The notes under the pieces: model-generated | Databases searched by the model: none | Told to the model about the DNA's origin: nothing | Seen by the model: the letters and a program-made list of their open reading frames with translations, nothing else | Shown: positions 57,001-64,000 of the stretch, piece after piece | How positions within the stretch are numbered: the first letter of the stretch is position 1 | Layout: every line of letters begins with the position of its first letter | Assembly: GCA_964430565.1 (NCBI GenBank) | Contig: CAYSFD010000051.1 | Location: 186,001 to 250,000 of the forward strand | Length of the DNA stretch: 64,000 nt | Direction of reading: 5' to 3' | From: VBDM01 sp964430565 | GTDB lineage: Bacteria > Pseudomonadota > Gammaproteobacteria > Burkholderiales > SG8-39 | Translations under genes and position numbers: made by a program

Positions 57001-58329
57001 ATGCTCGATTTCGGCCCCGACGCGATCATTCTCACCGGCCTCGATGGCGACAACTGGCGGCTCGACGACTACCTCAAGCGCGGCGGCTACTCGGCGCTCA
57101 AGAAAGTCCTCGCGGAAAAAATCCTCCCGGAAAGCCTCATTGCCGAAGTGAAGAAATCCGCGCTGCGGGGGAGGGGCGGGGCGGGTTTCCCCACGGGCCT
57201 CAAGTGGAGCTTCATGCCGCGCCAGTTCCCGGGCGCCAAGTACCTGGTGTGCAATTCCGACGAAGGCGAGCCGGGGACCTTCAAGGACCGCGACATCCTG
57301 CGCTACAACCCCCACGTCGTGATCGAAGGCATGGCGATTGCCGCCTACGCCATGGGGACCGGCGTGGGCTACAACTACATCCATGGCGAGATCTGGGACA
57401 TCTACGAGCGCTGCGAGGAAGCTCTTGCCGAGGCGCGCGCCGCGGGGTACATCGGCAAGGATATTCTCGGCAGCGGATTTTCCTTCGAGCTCCACAACCA
57501 CCACGGCTACGGCGCCTACATCTGCGGTGAGGAGACCGCGCTGCTCGAATCGCTCGAAGGCAAGAAGGGCCTGCCGCGCTTCAAGCCGCCGTTTCCGGCG
57601 AGCTTCGGGCTGTACGGCAAGCCGACCACGATCAACAACACCGAAACCTTCGCCGCCGTGCCCTGGATCGTCAACCACGGGGCGAACGCCTTCCTTGCGC
57701 TGGGCAGGCCGAACAACGGCGGCACCAAGATATTTTCGGTGACCGGCCACGTCGCGCGTCCCGGCAACTACGAAGTCAGGCTCGGCACGCCGTTCGCGAA
57801 GCTGCTCGAGATGGCGGGCGGGATGCGCGGCGGCGGCAAGCTCAAGGCGGTGATTCCCGGCGGGTCTTCGATGCCGGTGCTGCCGGCGCAGGTCATGATG
57901 CAGACCGACATGGATTACGACTCGATCGCCAAGGCCGGTTCGATGCTGGGGTCGGGCGCGGTGATCGTCATGGACGAAACGACGTGCATGGTCAAGGCCC
58001 TGGAGCGGCTGGCATACTTCTATTTCGAGGAATCCTGCGGCCAGTGCACGCCCTGCCGCGAAGGCACGGGTTGGCTGTACCGCATGGTAAACAGAATCGA
58101 ACACGGCAAGGGGAAGAACGAGGATCTCGACCTTCTGACCCACGTCGCCGACAACATTGCCGGGCGCACCATCTGCGCGCTCGGCGACGCAGCGGCGCTG
58201 CCGGTGAAGAGCTTCATCCAGCACTTCCGCGACGAATTCCAGTATCACATCGACAACAAGCGCTGCATGGTAACGGTCGCGGGTGGATATGCTACCGCGC
58301 CCAGCGTTCCCGAGCGGCGAGCGGCCTGA
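57001..58329 (+). CDS. nuoF: NADH-quinone oxidoreductase subunit F
   Basis: A 442-residue 51-kDa subunit with the NADH site GRGGAGFPTGLKW, the FMN site GYGAYICGEETALLESLEG and the N3 [4Fe-4S] ligands in ESCGQCTPCREG plus a later Cys (TICALGDAAALP). It accepts hydride from NADH. It starts four bases after the nuoE stop, and nuoG starts four bases after its own stop. Confidence 0.96.
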   Translation: MLDFGPDAIILTGLDGDNWRLDDYLKRGGYSALKKVLAEKILPESLIAEVKKSALRGRGGAGFPTGLKWSFMPRQFPGAKYLVCNSDEGEPGTFKDRDILRYNPHVVIEGMAIAAYAMGTGVGYNYIHGEIWDIYERCEEALAEARAAGYIGKDILGSGFSFELHNHHGYGAYICGEETALLESLEGKKGLPRFKPPFPASFGLYGKPTTINNTETFAAVPWIVNHGANAFLALGRPNNGGTKIFSVTGHVARPGNYEVRLGTPFAKLLEMAGGMRGGGKLKAVIPGGSSMPVLPAQVMMQTDMDYDSIAKAGSMLGSGAVIVMDETTCMVKALERLAYFYFEESCGQCTPCREGTGWLYRMVNRIEHGKGKNEDLDLLTHVADNIAGRTICALGDAAALPVKSFIQHFRDEFQYHIDNKRCMVTVAGGYATAPSVPERRAA

Positions 58330-58332
58330 TCA

Positions 58333-60663
58333 ATGCCCAAGATTACGATCGACGGCAGGGAAACCGAGGTCCAGAACGGCGCCACGGTGATGGACGCGGC
58401 GAACGCGCTGGGCATCTATATCCCGCATTTCTGCTATCACAAGAAGCTTTCGATCGCCGCCAACTGCAGGATGTGCCTGGTGCAGATCGAGAAGGCGCCC
58501 AAGCCGATGCCGGCCTGCGCGACCCCGGTCGGCGACGGCATGAAAGTGTTCACGCGCTCGGACTATGCCCGGGACGCGCAAGACGGCGTGATGGAATTCC
58601 TGCTCATCAATCATCCGCTCGACTGCCCGATCTGCGACCAGGGGGGCGAATGCCAGCTTCAGGACCTCGCGGTCGGCTACGGCAAGAGCGCCTCGCGCTA
58701 CACCGAGGAAAAGCGCGTCGTCCTGAACAAGAACCTGGGCCCGCTCATCTCGACCGACATGACGCGCTGCATTCACTGCACGCGCTGCGTGCGCTTCGGC
58801 CAGGAAGTCGCCGGCATCATGGAGCTCGGCATGATCGGGCGCGGCGAGCACGCCGAGATACTCACTTTCGTGGGCAAGACGGTGGATTCGGAACTCTCCG
58901 GCAACGTCATCGACCTGTGCCCGGTCGGAGCGCTCACCTCGAAACCGTTCCGCTATACGGCCCGCAACTGGGAGCTGTCGCGGCGCAGGTCCGTGAGCCC
59001 CCACGACAGCCTCGGCTCGAATCTCATCGTGCAGGTGAAACAGGACCGGGTCATGCGCGTGCTGCCCTTCGAGAACGAGGAGCTGAACGAGTGCTGGCTC
59101 TCCGATCGCGACCGCTTCGCCTACGAAGGGCTGAACTCCGAGGAGCGGCTCCTGCGGCCGATGCTCAAGGAGAACGGGCGCTGGCGGGAGGTCGATTGGC
59201 AAGCGGCGCTCGATCATGTCGCGAGAATCCTCTCCGAAATCCGCTTCAAGTATGACCCCCAGGAAATCGGAGCGCTCGCCGGTCCTCAGTCGACCCTCGA
59301 AGAAATGGCCTTGCTTGCGAAACTGACGCGCGCCATGGGGAGCGGCAACGTCGATTTCCGCCTGCGACAGTCGGATTTTTCCGCGGACCGAAAGCGCATG
59401 GGAGTCCCGTGGCTCGGAATGAAGGTCGCCGATCTCGGGGCATTGGATCGCGTGCTCGTGGTCGGTTCTTTCCTGCGCAAGGAGCATCCGCTGATCGCCT
59501 CCCGTCTGCGGGACGCCGCAAAGCGCAGGGCCCAGATCAACGTTCTGCACTGCGCCGACGACGATCTGCTCATGCCGGTGGCCAACAAGGCGATCGTCAA
59601 CCCCGGCGAGCTGGTGGGGACTCTCGCACAGGTGGTGAAGGCGGTCGCGGAGGCCAGGCAGAAGCCCGCGCCGGCCGCGCTCGCGGCACTGAGCGTCGGC
59701 AGTGAAGCGAAAGCGATCGCTGGCAGTCTCGCTTCAGGCCGGAACGTGGCGATTCTGCTAGGCAATCTCGCCGCGCAGCATCCCCGGGCCGCGCAGCTGC
59801 AATTGCTCGCGCAGGAGCTGGCAGGGCTGCTTGGCGCCCGCTTCGGATTCCTGGGCGAGGCCGCGAACAGCGTCGGCGGCTACCTCGCAGGTTGCATTCC
59901 GTCGGAAGGCGGTTTGAACGCGAAGACCATGCTCGAGCTCCCGCGCAGGGCCTATCTGATCCTCAACGCGGAACCCGACTTCGACTGTCATGACCCGCGC
60001 ACGGCGATGAAGGCGATGGACGGCGCTGACTTGGTGGTGGCTCTGGCCTCCTACCGGAGCTTTGCCGCGGACTACGCCGACGTGCTCCTGCCGGTCGCGC
60101 CCTTCACCGAGACCTCGGGCACCTTCGTCAATTGCGAGGGCCGGATGCAGAGCTTCAACGGCGTGGTGAAGCCGCTCGGCGAGGCAAGGCCCGCCTGGAA
60201 GGTGCTTCGCGTGCTGGGCAACCTGATGAGTCTCCCCGGGTTCGATTACGAATCGACCGAACCGATACGCGACGCGGCCTGCCGGCCGGAAGCCGTCGCG
60301 GAAAAACTCGACAACCGGCTGAACGGGCTAGCGCTCAGACTCGATCCCGCGGGCGGCGAGGAACTTCAGAGAATCGCCGACGTGCCCATCTATTTCGGCG
60401 ATCCAATTGTGCGCCGCGCCGCATCGCTGCAAAGAACACGCGACGCGCTGCCCGCGCGCGCCTGGGTGGGTTCGTTGCTGGCGCAGAAGCTGGGCGTCAA
60501 GGCGGGCGAGCGGGTGCGGGTGCGCCAGGGCGATGGGGAAGCGCTTGTTGAAATCGCCATCGACGGGCGACTGCCCGAGGGCTGTGTGCGGCTTGCGGCT
60601 GCGCACCGGCATACCGCAGGCCTCGGGCCCATGTTCGGACCGGTTTCGGTGGAGCGTGCATGA
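58333..60663 (+). CDS. nuoG: NADH-quinone oxidoreductase subunit G
   Basis: A 776-residue 75-kDa subunit. The N-terminal ferredoxin domain has FCYHKKLSIAANCRMCLVQ (N1b), then CPICDQGGECQLQD (N5, with a preceding His) and CIHCTRCVRFGQE with a later Cys in IDLCPVGALTSKPF (N4). The large C-terminal molybdopterin-oxidoreductase-like part is catalytically inactive in this family. Length is normal for Betaproteobacteria. It overlaps nuoH by 4 bases. Confidence 0.95.
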   Translation: MPKITIDGRETEVQNGATVMDAANALGIYIPHFCYHKKLSIAANCRMCLVQIEKAPKPMPACATPVGDGMKVFTRSDYARDAQDGVMEFLLINHPLDCPICDQGGECQLQDLAVGYGKSASRYTEEKRVVLNKNLGPLISTDMTRCIHCTRCVRFGQEVAGIMELGMIGRGEHAEILTFVGKTVDSELSGNVIDLCPVGALTSKPFRYTARNWELSRRRSVSPHDSLGSNLIVQVKQDRVMRVLPFENEELNECWLSDRDRFAYEGLNSEERLLRPMLKENGRWREVDWQAALDHVARILSEIRFKYDPQEIGALAGPQSTLEEMALLAKLTRAMGSGNVDFRLRQSDFSADRKRMGVPWLGMKVADLGALDRVLVVGSFLRKEHPLIASRLRDAAKRRAQINVLHCADDDLLMPVANKAIVNPGELVGTLAQVVKAVAEARQKPAPAALAALSVGSEAKAIAGSLASGRNVAILLGNLAAQHPRAAQLQLLAQELAGLLGARFGFLGEAANSVGGYLAGCIPSEGGLNAKTMLELPRRAYLILNAEPDFDCHDPRTAMKAMDGADLVVALASYRSFAADYADVLLPVAPFTETSGTFVNCEGRMQSFNGVVKPLGEARPAWKVLRVLGNLMSLPGFDYESTEPIRDAACRPEAVAEKLDNRLNGLALRLDPAGGEELQRIADVPIYFGDPIVRRAASLQRTRDALPARAWVGSLLAQKLGVKAGERVRVRQGDGEALVEIAIDGRLPEGCVRLAAAHRHTAGLGPMFGPVSVERA

Positions 60664-61757
60664 CACTGGTGACCACGGTGTTCGACATCTGGGCGAATCT
60701 CTGGATTGCCTGGCTCGGCCCGGAGTGGGGGCCGCTCGCCTGGGCGCTGGTGAAGAACACCATCCTGATCCTGTGCATCGTGCTGCCGATGTTCGCATGC
60801 GTCGCGTATCTCACCCTGTGGGAGCGCAAGCTGATCGGCTGGATGCAGATCCGCATCGGCCCCAACCGGGTCGGCCCGATCGGCCTGCTTCAGCCGATTG
60901 CCGACGCGTTCAAACTCATGTTCAAGGAGCTGATCGTTCCGACCGGGGCGAACAAGTTCCTGTTCATCGTTGCGCCCATGCTGACCCTGATGCCGGCGCT
61001 TGCGGCCTGGGCGGTAATTCCGTTCAGCCCGGAGGTCGTGCTCGCGGACATCAACGCCGGTCTCCTCTACGTGATGGCGATCACCTCGATGGGCGTGTAC
61101 GGCGTCATCATCGCGGGCTGGGCGTCCAACTCAAAGTATGCGTTTCTCGGCGCGATGCGCTCGGCGGCGCAGATCGTCGCGTACGAAATCGCGATGGGCT
61201 TTGCGCTGGTGTGCGTGCTCATGGTTTCGCAAAGCCTCAACCTTACCGACATCGTCGCGGGCCAGAACCGCGGCTATTTCGCCGACAAAGGGCTCAACCT
61301 CCTCTCCTGGAACTGGCTGCCGCTTCTCCCGATGTTCCTCGTTTACTTCATCTCGGGCGTAGCCGAGACGAACCGCGCGCCCTTCGACGTCGCGGAAGGC
61401 GAATCCGAGATCGTCGCTGGATTCCACGTGGAGTACTCGGGGATGACTTTTGCGCTGTTCTTCTTGGGCGAGTACGCCAATATGATCCTGGTGTCGGCGC
61501 TGGCCACGACCCTATTTCTCGGCGGCTGGGCGGCGCCCTGGGACAGTGCGCTGACCAATGCCATTCCGCCGTTCGCGTGGCTGTTCGCCAAGGTGTTCTT
61601 CGTCGTGTCGCTGTTCCTGTGGTTCAGGGCGACGTTCCCGCGTTACCGCTACGACCAGATCATGCGCCTGGGGTGGAAGGTATTCATCCCGCTCACCATC
61701 GTGTGGCTGGTGGTGATCGCGGCCTGGATGCAGACGCCCTGGAGCATTTGGAAATAG
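60660..61757 (+). CDS. nuoH: NADH-quinone oxidoreductase subunit H
   Basis: A 365-residue membrane subunit with about eight segments that joins the quinone site to the proton channels. LWERKLIGWMQIRIGPNRVGPIGLLQ, AETNRAPFDVAEGESEIVAG with the conserved acidic residues, and FRATFPRYRYDQIM are complete. The ATG overlaps the nuoG stop. Confidence 0.96.
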   Translation: MTLVTTVFDIWANLWIAWLGPEWGPLAWALVKNTILILCIVLPMFACVAYLTLWERKLIGWMQIRIGPNRVGPIGLLQPIADAFKLMFKELIVPTGANKFLFIVAPMLTLMPALAAWAVIPFSPEVVLADINAGLLYVMAITSMGVYGVIIAGWASNSKYAFLGAMRSAAQIVAYEIAMGFALVCVLMVSQSLNLTDIVAGQNRGYFADKGLNLLSWNWLPLLPMFLVYFISGVAETNRAPFDVAEGESEIVAGFHVEYSGMTFALFFLGEYANMILVSALATTLFLGGWAAPWDSALTNAIPPFAWLFAKVFFVVSLFLWFRATFPRYRYDQIMRLGWKVFIPLTIVWLVVIAAWMQTPWSIWK

Positions 61758-61764
61758 GTCCGTC

Positions 61765-62256
61765 GTGATAGAAAAAATCCGCGACTTCTTTGGGAGCTTT
61801 CTGCTGATAGAGCTGGCGAAGGGCCTGGCGCTGACTGGGCGCCACCTTTTCAGACGCAGGATTACCGTGCAGTTTCCAGAGGAGAAGACGCCGATAAGTC
61901 CGCGCTTCCGCGGGCTGCACGCGCTCAGGCGCTACCCCAACGGCGAGGAGCGCTGCATCGCCTGCAAGCTGTGCGAGGCCGTGTGCCCTGCGCTTGCGAT
62001 AACGATCGAGTCCGAGCAGCGCGCCGACGGCACACGCCGGACGACGCGCTACGACATCGACCTCACCAAGTGCATTTTCTGCGGCCTGTGCGAGGAGTCC
62101 TGCCCGGTGGACTCGATCGTCGAGACGCATATCCTCGAGTATCACGGCGAGACGCGCGGCGACCTTTACTACACCAAGGAAATGCTGCTCGCGGTGGGCG
62201 ACCGGTACGAGGAGCAGATCGCCCGTGACCGCGCCGCGGACGCGGCGTACCGGTAG
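61765..62256 (+). CDS. nuoI: NADH-quinone oxidoreductase subunit I
   Basis: A 163-residue ferredoxin-like subunit with two [4Fe-4S] clusters (N6a and N6b): CIACKLCEAVCPALAI and CIFCGLCEESCPVDSI. FRGLHALRRYPNGEERCIACK is standard. It passes electrons from NuoG to NuoB. The GTG/ATG start at 61765 lies 7 bases after nuoH. Confidence 0.96.
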   Translation: MIEKIRDFFGSFLLIELAKGLALTGRHLFRRRITVQFPEEKTPISPRFRGLHALRRYPNGEERCIACKLCEAVCPALAITIESEQRADGTRRTTRYDIDLTKCIFCGLCEESCPVDSIVETHILEYHGETRGDLYYTKEMLLAVGDRYEEQIARDRAADAAYR

Positions 62257-62264
62257 TCCAGTCC

Positions 62265-62867
62265 ATGTTCGAATACGCGGTTTTCTGGGTGTTTGCTGCG
62301 ATCCTGGTGATTGCGGCGGTGTGCGTAATCACGGCGCGCAACCCGGTGCACTCGGCGCTTTTCCTGGTGCTCGCCTTCTTTACCGCCGCGGCGCTGTGGA
62401 TGTTGCTGCGCGCGGAGTTCCTGGCTATCACGCTCGTGCTCGTCTACGTCGGTGCGGTGATGGTACTGTTCCTTTTCGTCGTGATGATGCTCGATATCAA
62501 TCTCGACCGCATGCGTGAAGGCTTCTGGAGCTATCTGCCGCTGGGCGCCACTGTCGCAGCCCTGATGATCGTCGAAATGGCGCTGGTGCTGGGCGGCAAG
62601 TACTTCGGACTGGAGGCGCTCCCCGGCCCCGCTGATCCCGGCCCCGGCTACAGCAACACCAAGGAGCTCGGCCGGCTGCTCTATACCGATTACGCTTATC
62701 CGTTCGAGCTTGCGGCGGTGTTGCTCCTCGTGGCGATCATCGTGGCGATCGCGCTCACGCTCAGGAAGCGCAAGGACACCAAGTACCAGGACCCGGCAAA
62801 GCAGGTAGCGGTGAAGCGCGAAGATCGGGTGCGCCTCGTCTCGATGCCGTCGGAAAAGAACGACTAG
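62265..62867 (+). CDS. nuoJ: NADH-quinone oxidoreductase subunit J
   Basis: A 200-residue membrane subunit with five segments. ITARNPVHSALFLVLAFFTAAALWMLL and the flexible segment LVYVGAVMVLFLFVVMMLDIN with its bulge are as in the family. A basic C-terminal tail (RKRKDTKYQDPAKQ) is common in Betaproteobacteria. Confidence 0.95.
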   Translation: MFEYAVFWVFAAILVIAAVCVITARNPVHSALFLVLAFFTAAALWMLLRAEFLAITLVLVYVGAVMVLFLFVVMMLDINLDRMREGFWSYLPLGATVAALMIVEMALVLGGKYFGLEALPGPADPGPGYSNTKELGRLLYTDYAYPFELAAVLLLVAIIVAIALTLRKRKDTKYQDPAKQVAVKREDRVRLVSMPSEKND

Positions 62868-62880
62868 GGAGAATATTACC

Positions 62881-63186
62881 TTGCTGTCGCTGTCGCATTT
62901 CCTCATTCTCGGCGCGGTGCTGTTCGCGATCAGCATCGTCGGAATTTTCCTCAACCGCAGGAACGTCATCATCCTGCTGATGGCGATCGAGCTGATGCTG
63001 CTCGCGGTCAACATGAACTTCGTTGCCTTTTCGCACTACCTCGGCGACATCGCCGGGCAGGTGTTCGTGCTCTTCATCCTGACCGTGGCGGCGGCGGAAT
63101 CGGCGATCGGCCTCGCGATCCTCGTCGTGCTGTTCCGCAACCTGCAGACCATCGATGTCGAAGATCTCGACAGCTTGAAAGGCTGA
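62881..63186 (+). CDS. nuoK: NADH-quinone oxidoreductase subunit K
   Basis: A 101-residue membrane subunit with three segments and the conserved proton-path glutamates in LLMAIELMLLAVNMNF and TVAAAESAIGLAI. The start is TTG 62881 (MLSLSHFLILG), with GGGAGAAT upstream. nuoL follows after one base. Confidence 0.95.
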   Translation: MLSLSHFLILGAVLFAISIVGIFLNRRNVIILLMAIELMLLAVNMNFVAFSHYLGDIAGQVFVLFILTVAAAESAIGLAILVVLFRNLQTIDVEDLDSLKG

Positions 63187-63187
63187 C

Positions 63188-64000
63188 ATGACGGACCTGC
63201 AGCTCTACCTGATGGTGCCGCTCGCGCCGCTTGCCGGCGCGATCGTCGCAGGACTCTTCGGCCGGCAGGTCGGGCGCGCGGGCGCGCACTGGGCGGCCAT
63301 TATTGGCGTGGCGATTTCGTTCGCCGTCTCGTGCCTGATCTTCGTCGATGTGCTGAACGGCAGAGTCTTCAACGGACCGGTCTACACCTGGCTCGTCTCG
63401 GGCGGGACGAGCTTCGAGATCGGTTTCCTGATCGATCGCCTTTCCGTCCTCATGATGGTGGTGGTGACCTTCGTCTCGCTGATGGTGCACATCTACACCA
63501 TCGGCTACATGGCCGACGACCCGGGCTACCAGCGTTTCTTTGCTTATACGGCGCTGTTTACCTTCGCGATGCTGATGCTGGTGATGGCGAACAATTTCCT
63601 GCAGCTCTTCTTCGGCTGGGAAGCGGTGGGCGTGGTGTCCTATCTCCTGATCGGCTTCTGGTACAAGCGGCCGAGCGCGATCTACGCGAACCTGAAGGCG
63701 TTTCTCGTAAACCGAGTCGGTGATTTCGGCTTCCTGCTCGGAATCGCGCTCGTGCTCGCGCATTTCGGCACGCTCGACTACGCGGCTGTTTTCTCGCGTG
63801 CGCCCAGCATGGCGCAGACGACGATCGAGGTCATCCCCGGGGCGCCCTGGCTGCTCGTCACCGCGATCTGCATCGGGCTATTCGTCGGCGCGATGGGCAA
63901 GTCGGCGCAGTTTCCGCTGCACGTGTGGCTGCCCGACTCGATGGAAGGCCCCACGCCGATTTCCGCGTTGATTCACGCGGCGACCATGGTGACGGCCGGA
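63188..64000 (+). CDS. nuoL: NADH-quinone oxidoreductase subunit L, partial
   Basis: The first 271 codons of the largest antiporter-like subunit; the rest lies beyond the window. Present are IGFLIDRLSVLMMVVVTFVS, FGWEAVGVVSYLLIGFWY with the key Glu, the FLVNRVGDFGFLLG motif and GKSAQFPLHVWLPDSMEGPTPISALIHAATMVTAG with the proton-channel Lys and His. It starts with ATG 63188 one base after nuoK. Confidence 0.95.
   Translation, partial: MTDLQLYLMVPLAPLAGAIVAGLFGRQVGRAGAHWAAIIGVAISFAVSCLIFVDVLNGRVFNGPVYTWLVSGGTSFEIGFLIDRLSVLMMVVVTFVSLMVHIYTIGYMADDPGYQRFFAYTALFTFAMLMLVMANNFLQLFFGWEAVGVVSYLLIGFWYKRPSAIYANLKAFLVNRVGDFGFLLGIALVLAHFGTLDYAAVFSRAPSMAQTTIEVIPGAPWLLVTAICIGLFVGAMGKSAQFPLHVWLPDSMEGPTPISALIHAATMVTAG

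Overview
The window looks like a chromosome segment of a GC-rich betaproteobacterium, probably from a metagenome or an uncultured lineage. The main support is gene order. The runs bamD-rluD-pgeF and fur-bamE-dapB ... carA-carB-greA-yhbY-rlmE-ftsH-folP-glmM-tpiA-secG-tRNA-Leu(GAG)-nuo match the layout known from Betaproteobacteria. There is no rRNA, no CRISPR array and no complete mobile element.

Region 1 (1-17.8 kb) is an accessory surface-glycan locus. It holds two C-methyltransferase-type proteins, a polysaccharide deacetylase of the exosortase/PEP-CTERM-locus type, a TylF-like methyltransferase, a 2-oxoglutarate/Fe(II) dioxygenase, an uncharacterised protein made of two copies of one domain, two family-4 glycosyltransferases, a Wzx-like flippase, a VanZ-like protein, a TviB-type nucleotide-sugar dehydrogenase, GalE, a UDP-uronate-type epimerase and a TonB-like protein. 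It is a mosaic: IS3-family fragments lie at about 2.4-2.6 and 4.7-5.0 kb, and the flippase leader is duplicated on either side of the two glycosyltransferase genes.

Region 2 (17.8-33.4 kb) is mostly housekeeping. It contains a ferric-iron ABC transporter split over both strands with two look-alike Fur-type palindromes, an NlpC/P60 lipoprotein, a DinG-type helicase, bamD/rluD/pgeF, a ZIP transporter, an SDR, SixA, dodecin, a haem-sensor plus Ser/Thr-kinase pair, Fur, BamE and DapB.

Region 3 (33.4-49.3 kb) opens with a sensor histidine kinase whose partner is a single polypeptide joining receiver, class III cyclase and Ser/Thr kinase domains. The conserved carAB-to-secG block and tRNA-Leu follow.

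Region 4 (49.3-64 kb) is the respiratory complex I operon nuoA to nuoL, cut by the window end. Between nuoA and nuoB sits an extra module: a four-subunit quinol:fumarate reductase (frdABCD) and a UbiE-like quinone-type methyltransferase. A perfect FNR/Anr box lies ahead of frdA, and a good sigma-70 promoter restarts the operon ahead of nuoB. I infer an oxygen-controlled switch that pairs NADH dehydrogenase with fumarate reduction, possibly through a modified low-potential quinone. nuoD carries an in-frame amber codon and a duplicated start region, so either complex I is damaged here or the assembly has an error. This module is the most interesting feature of the window.
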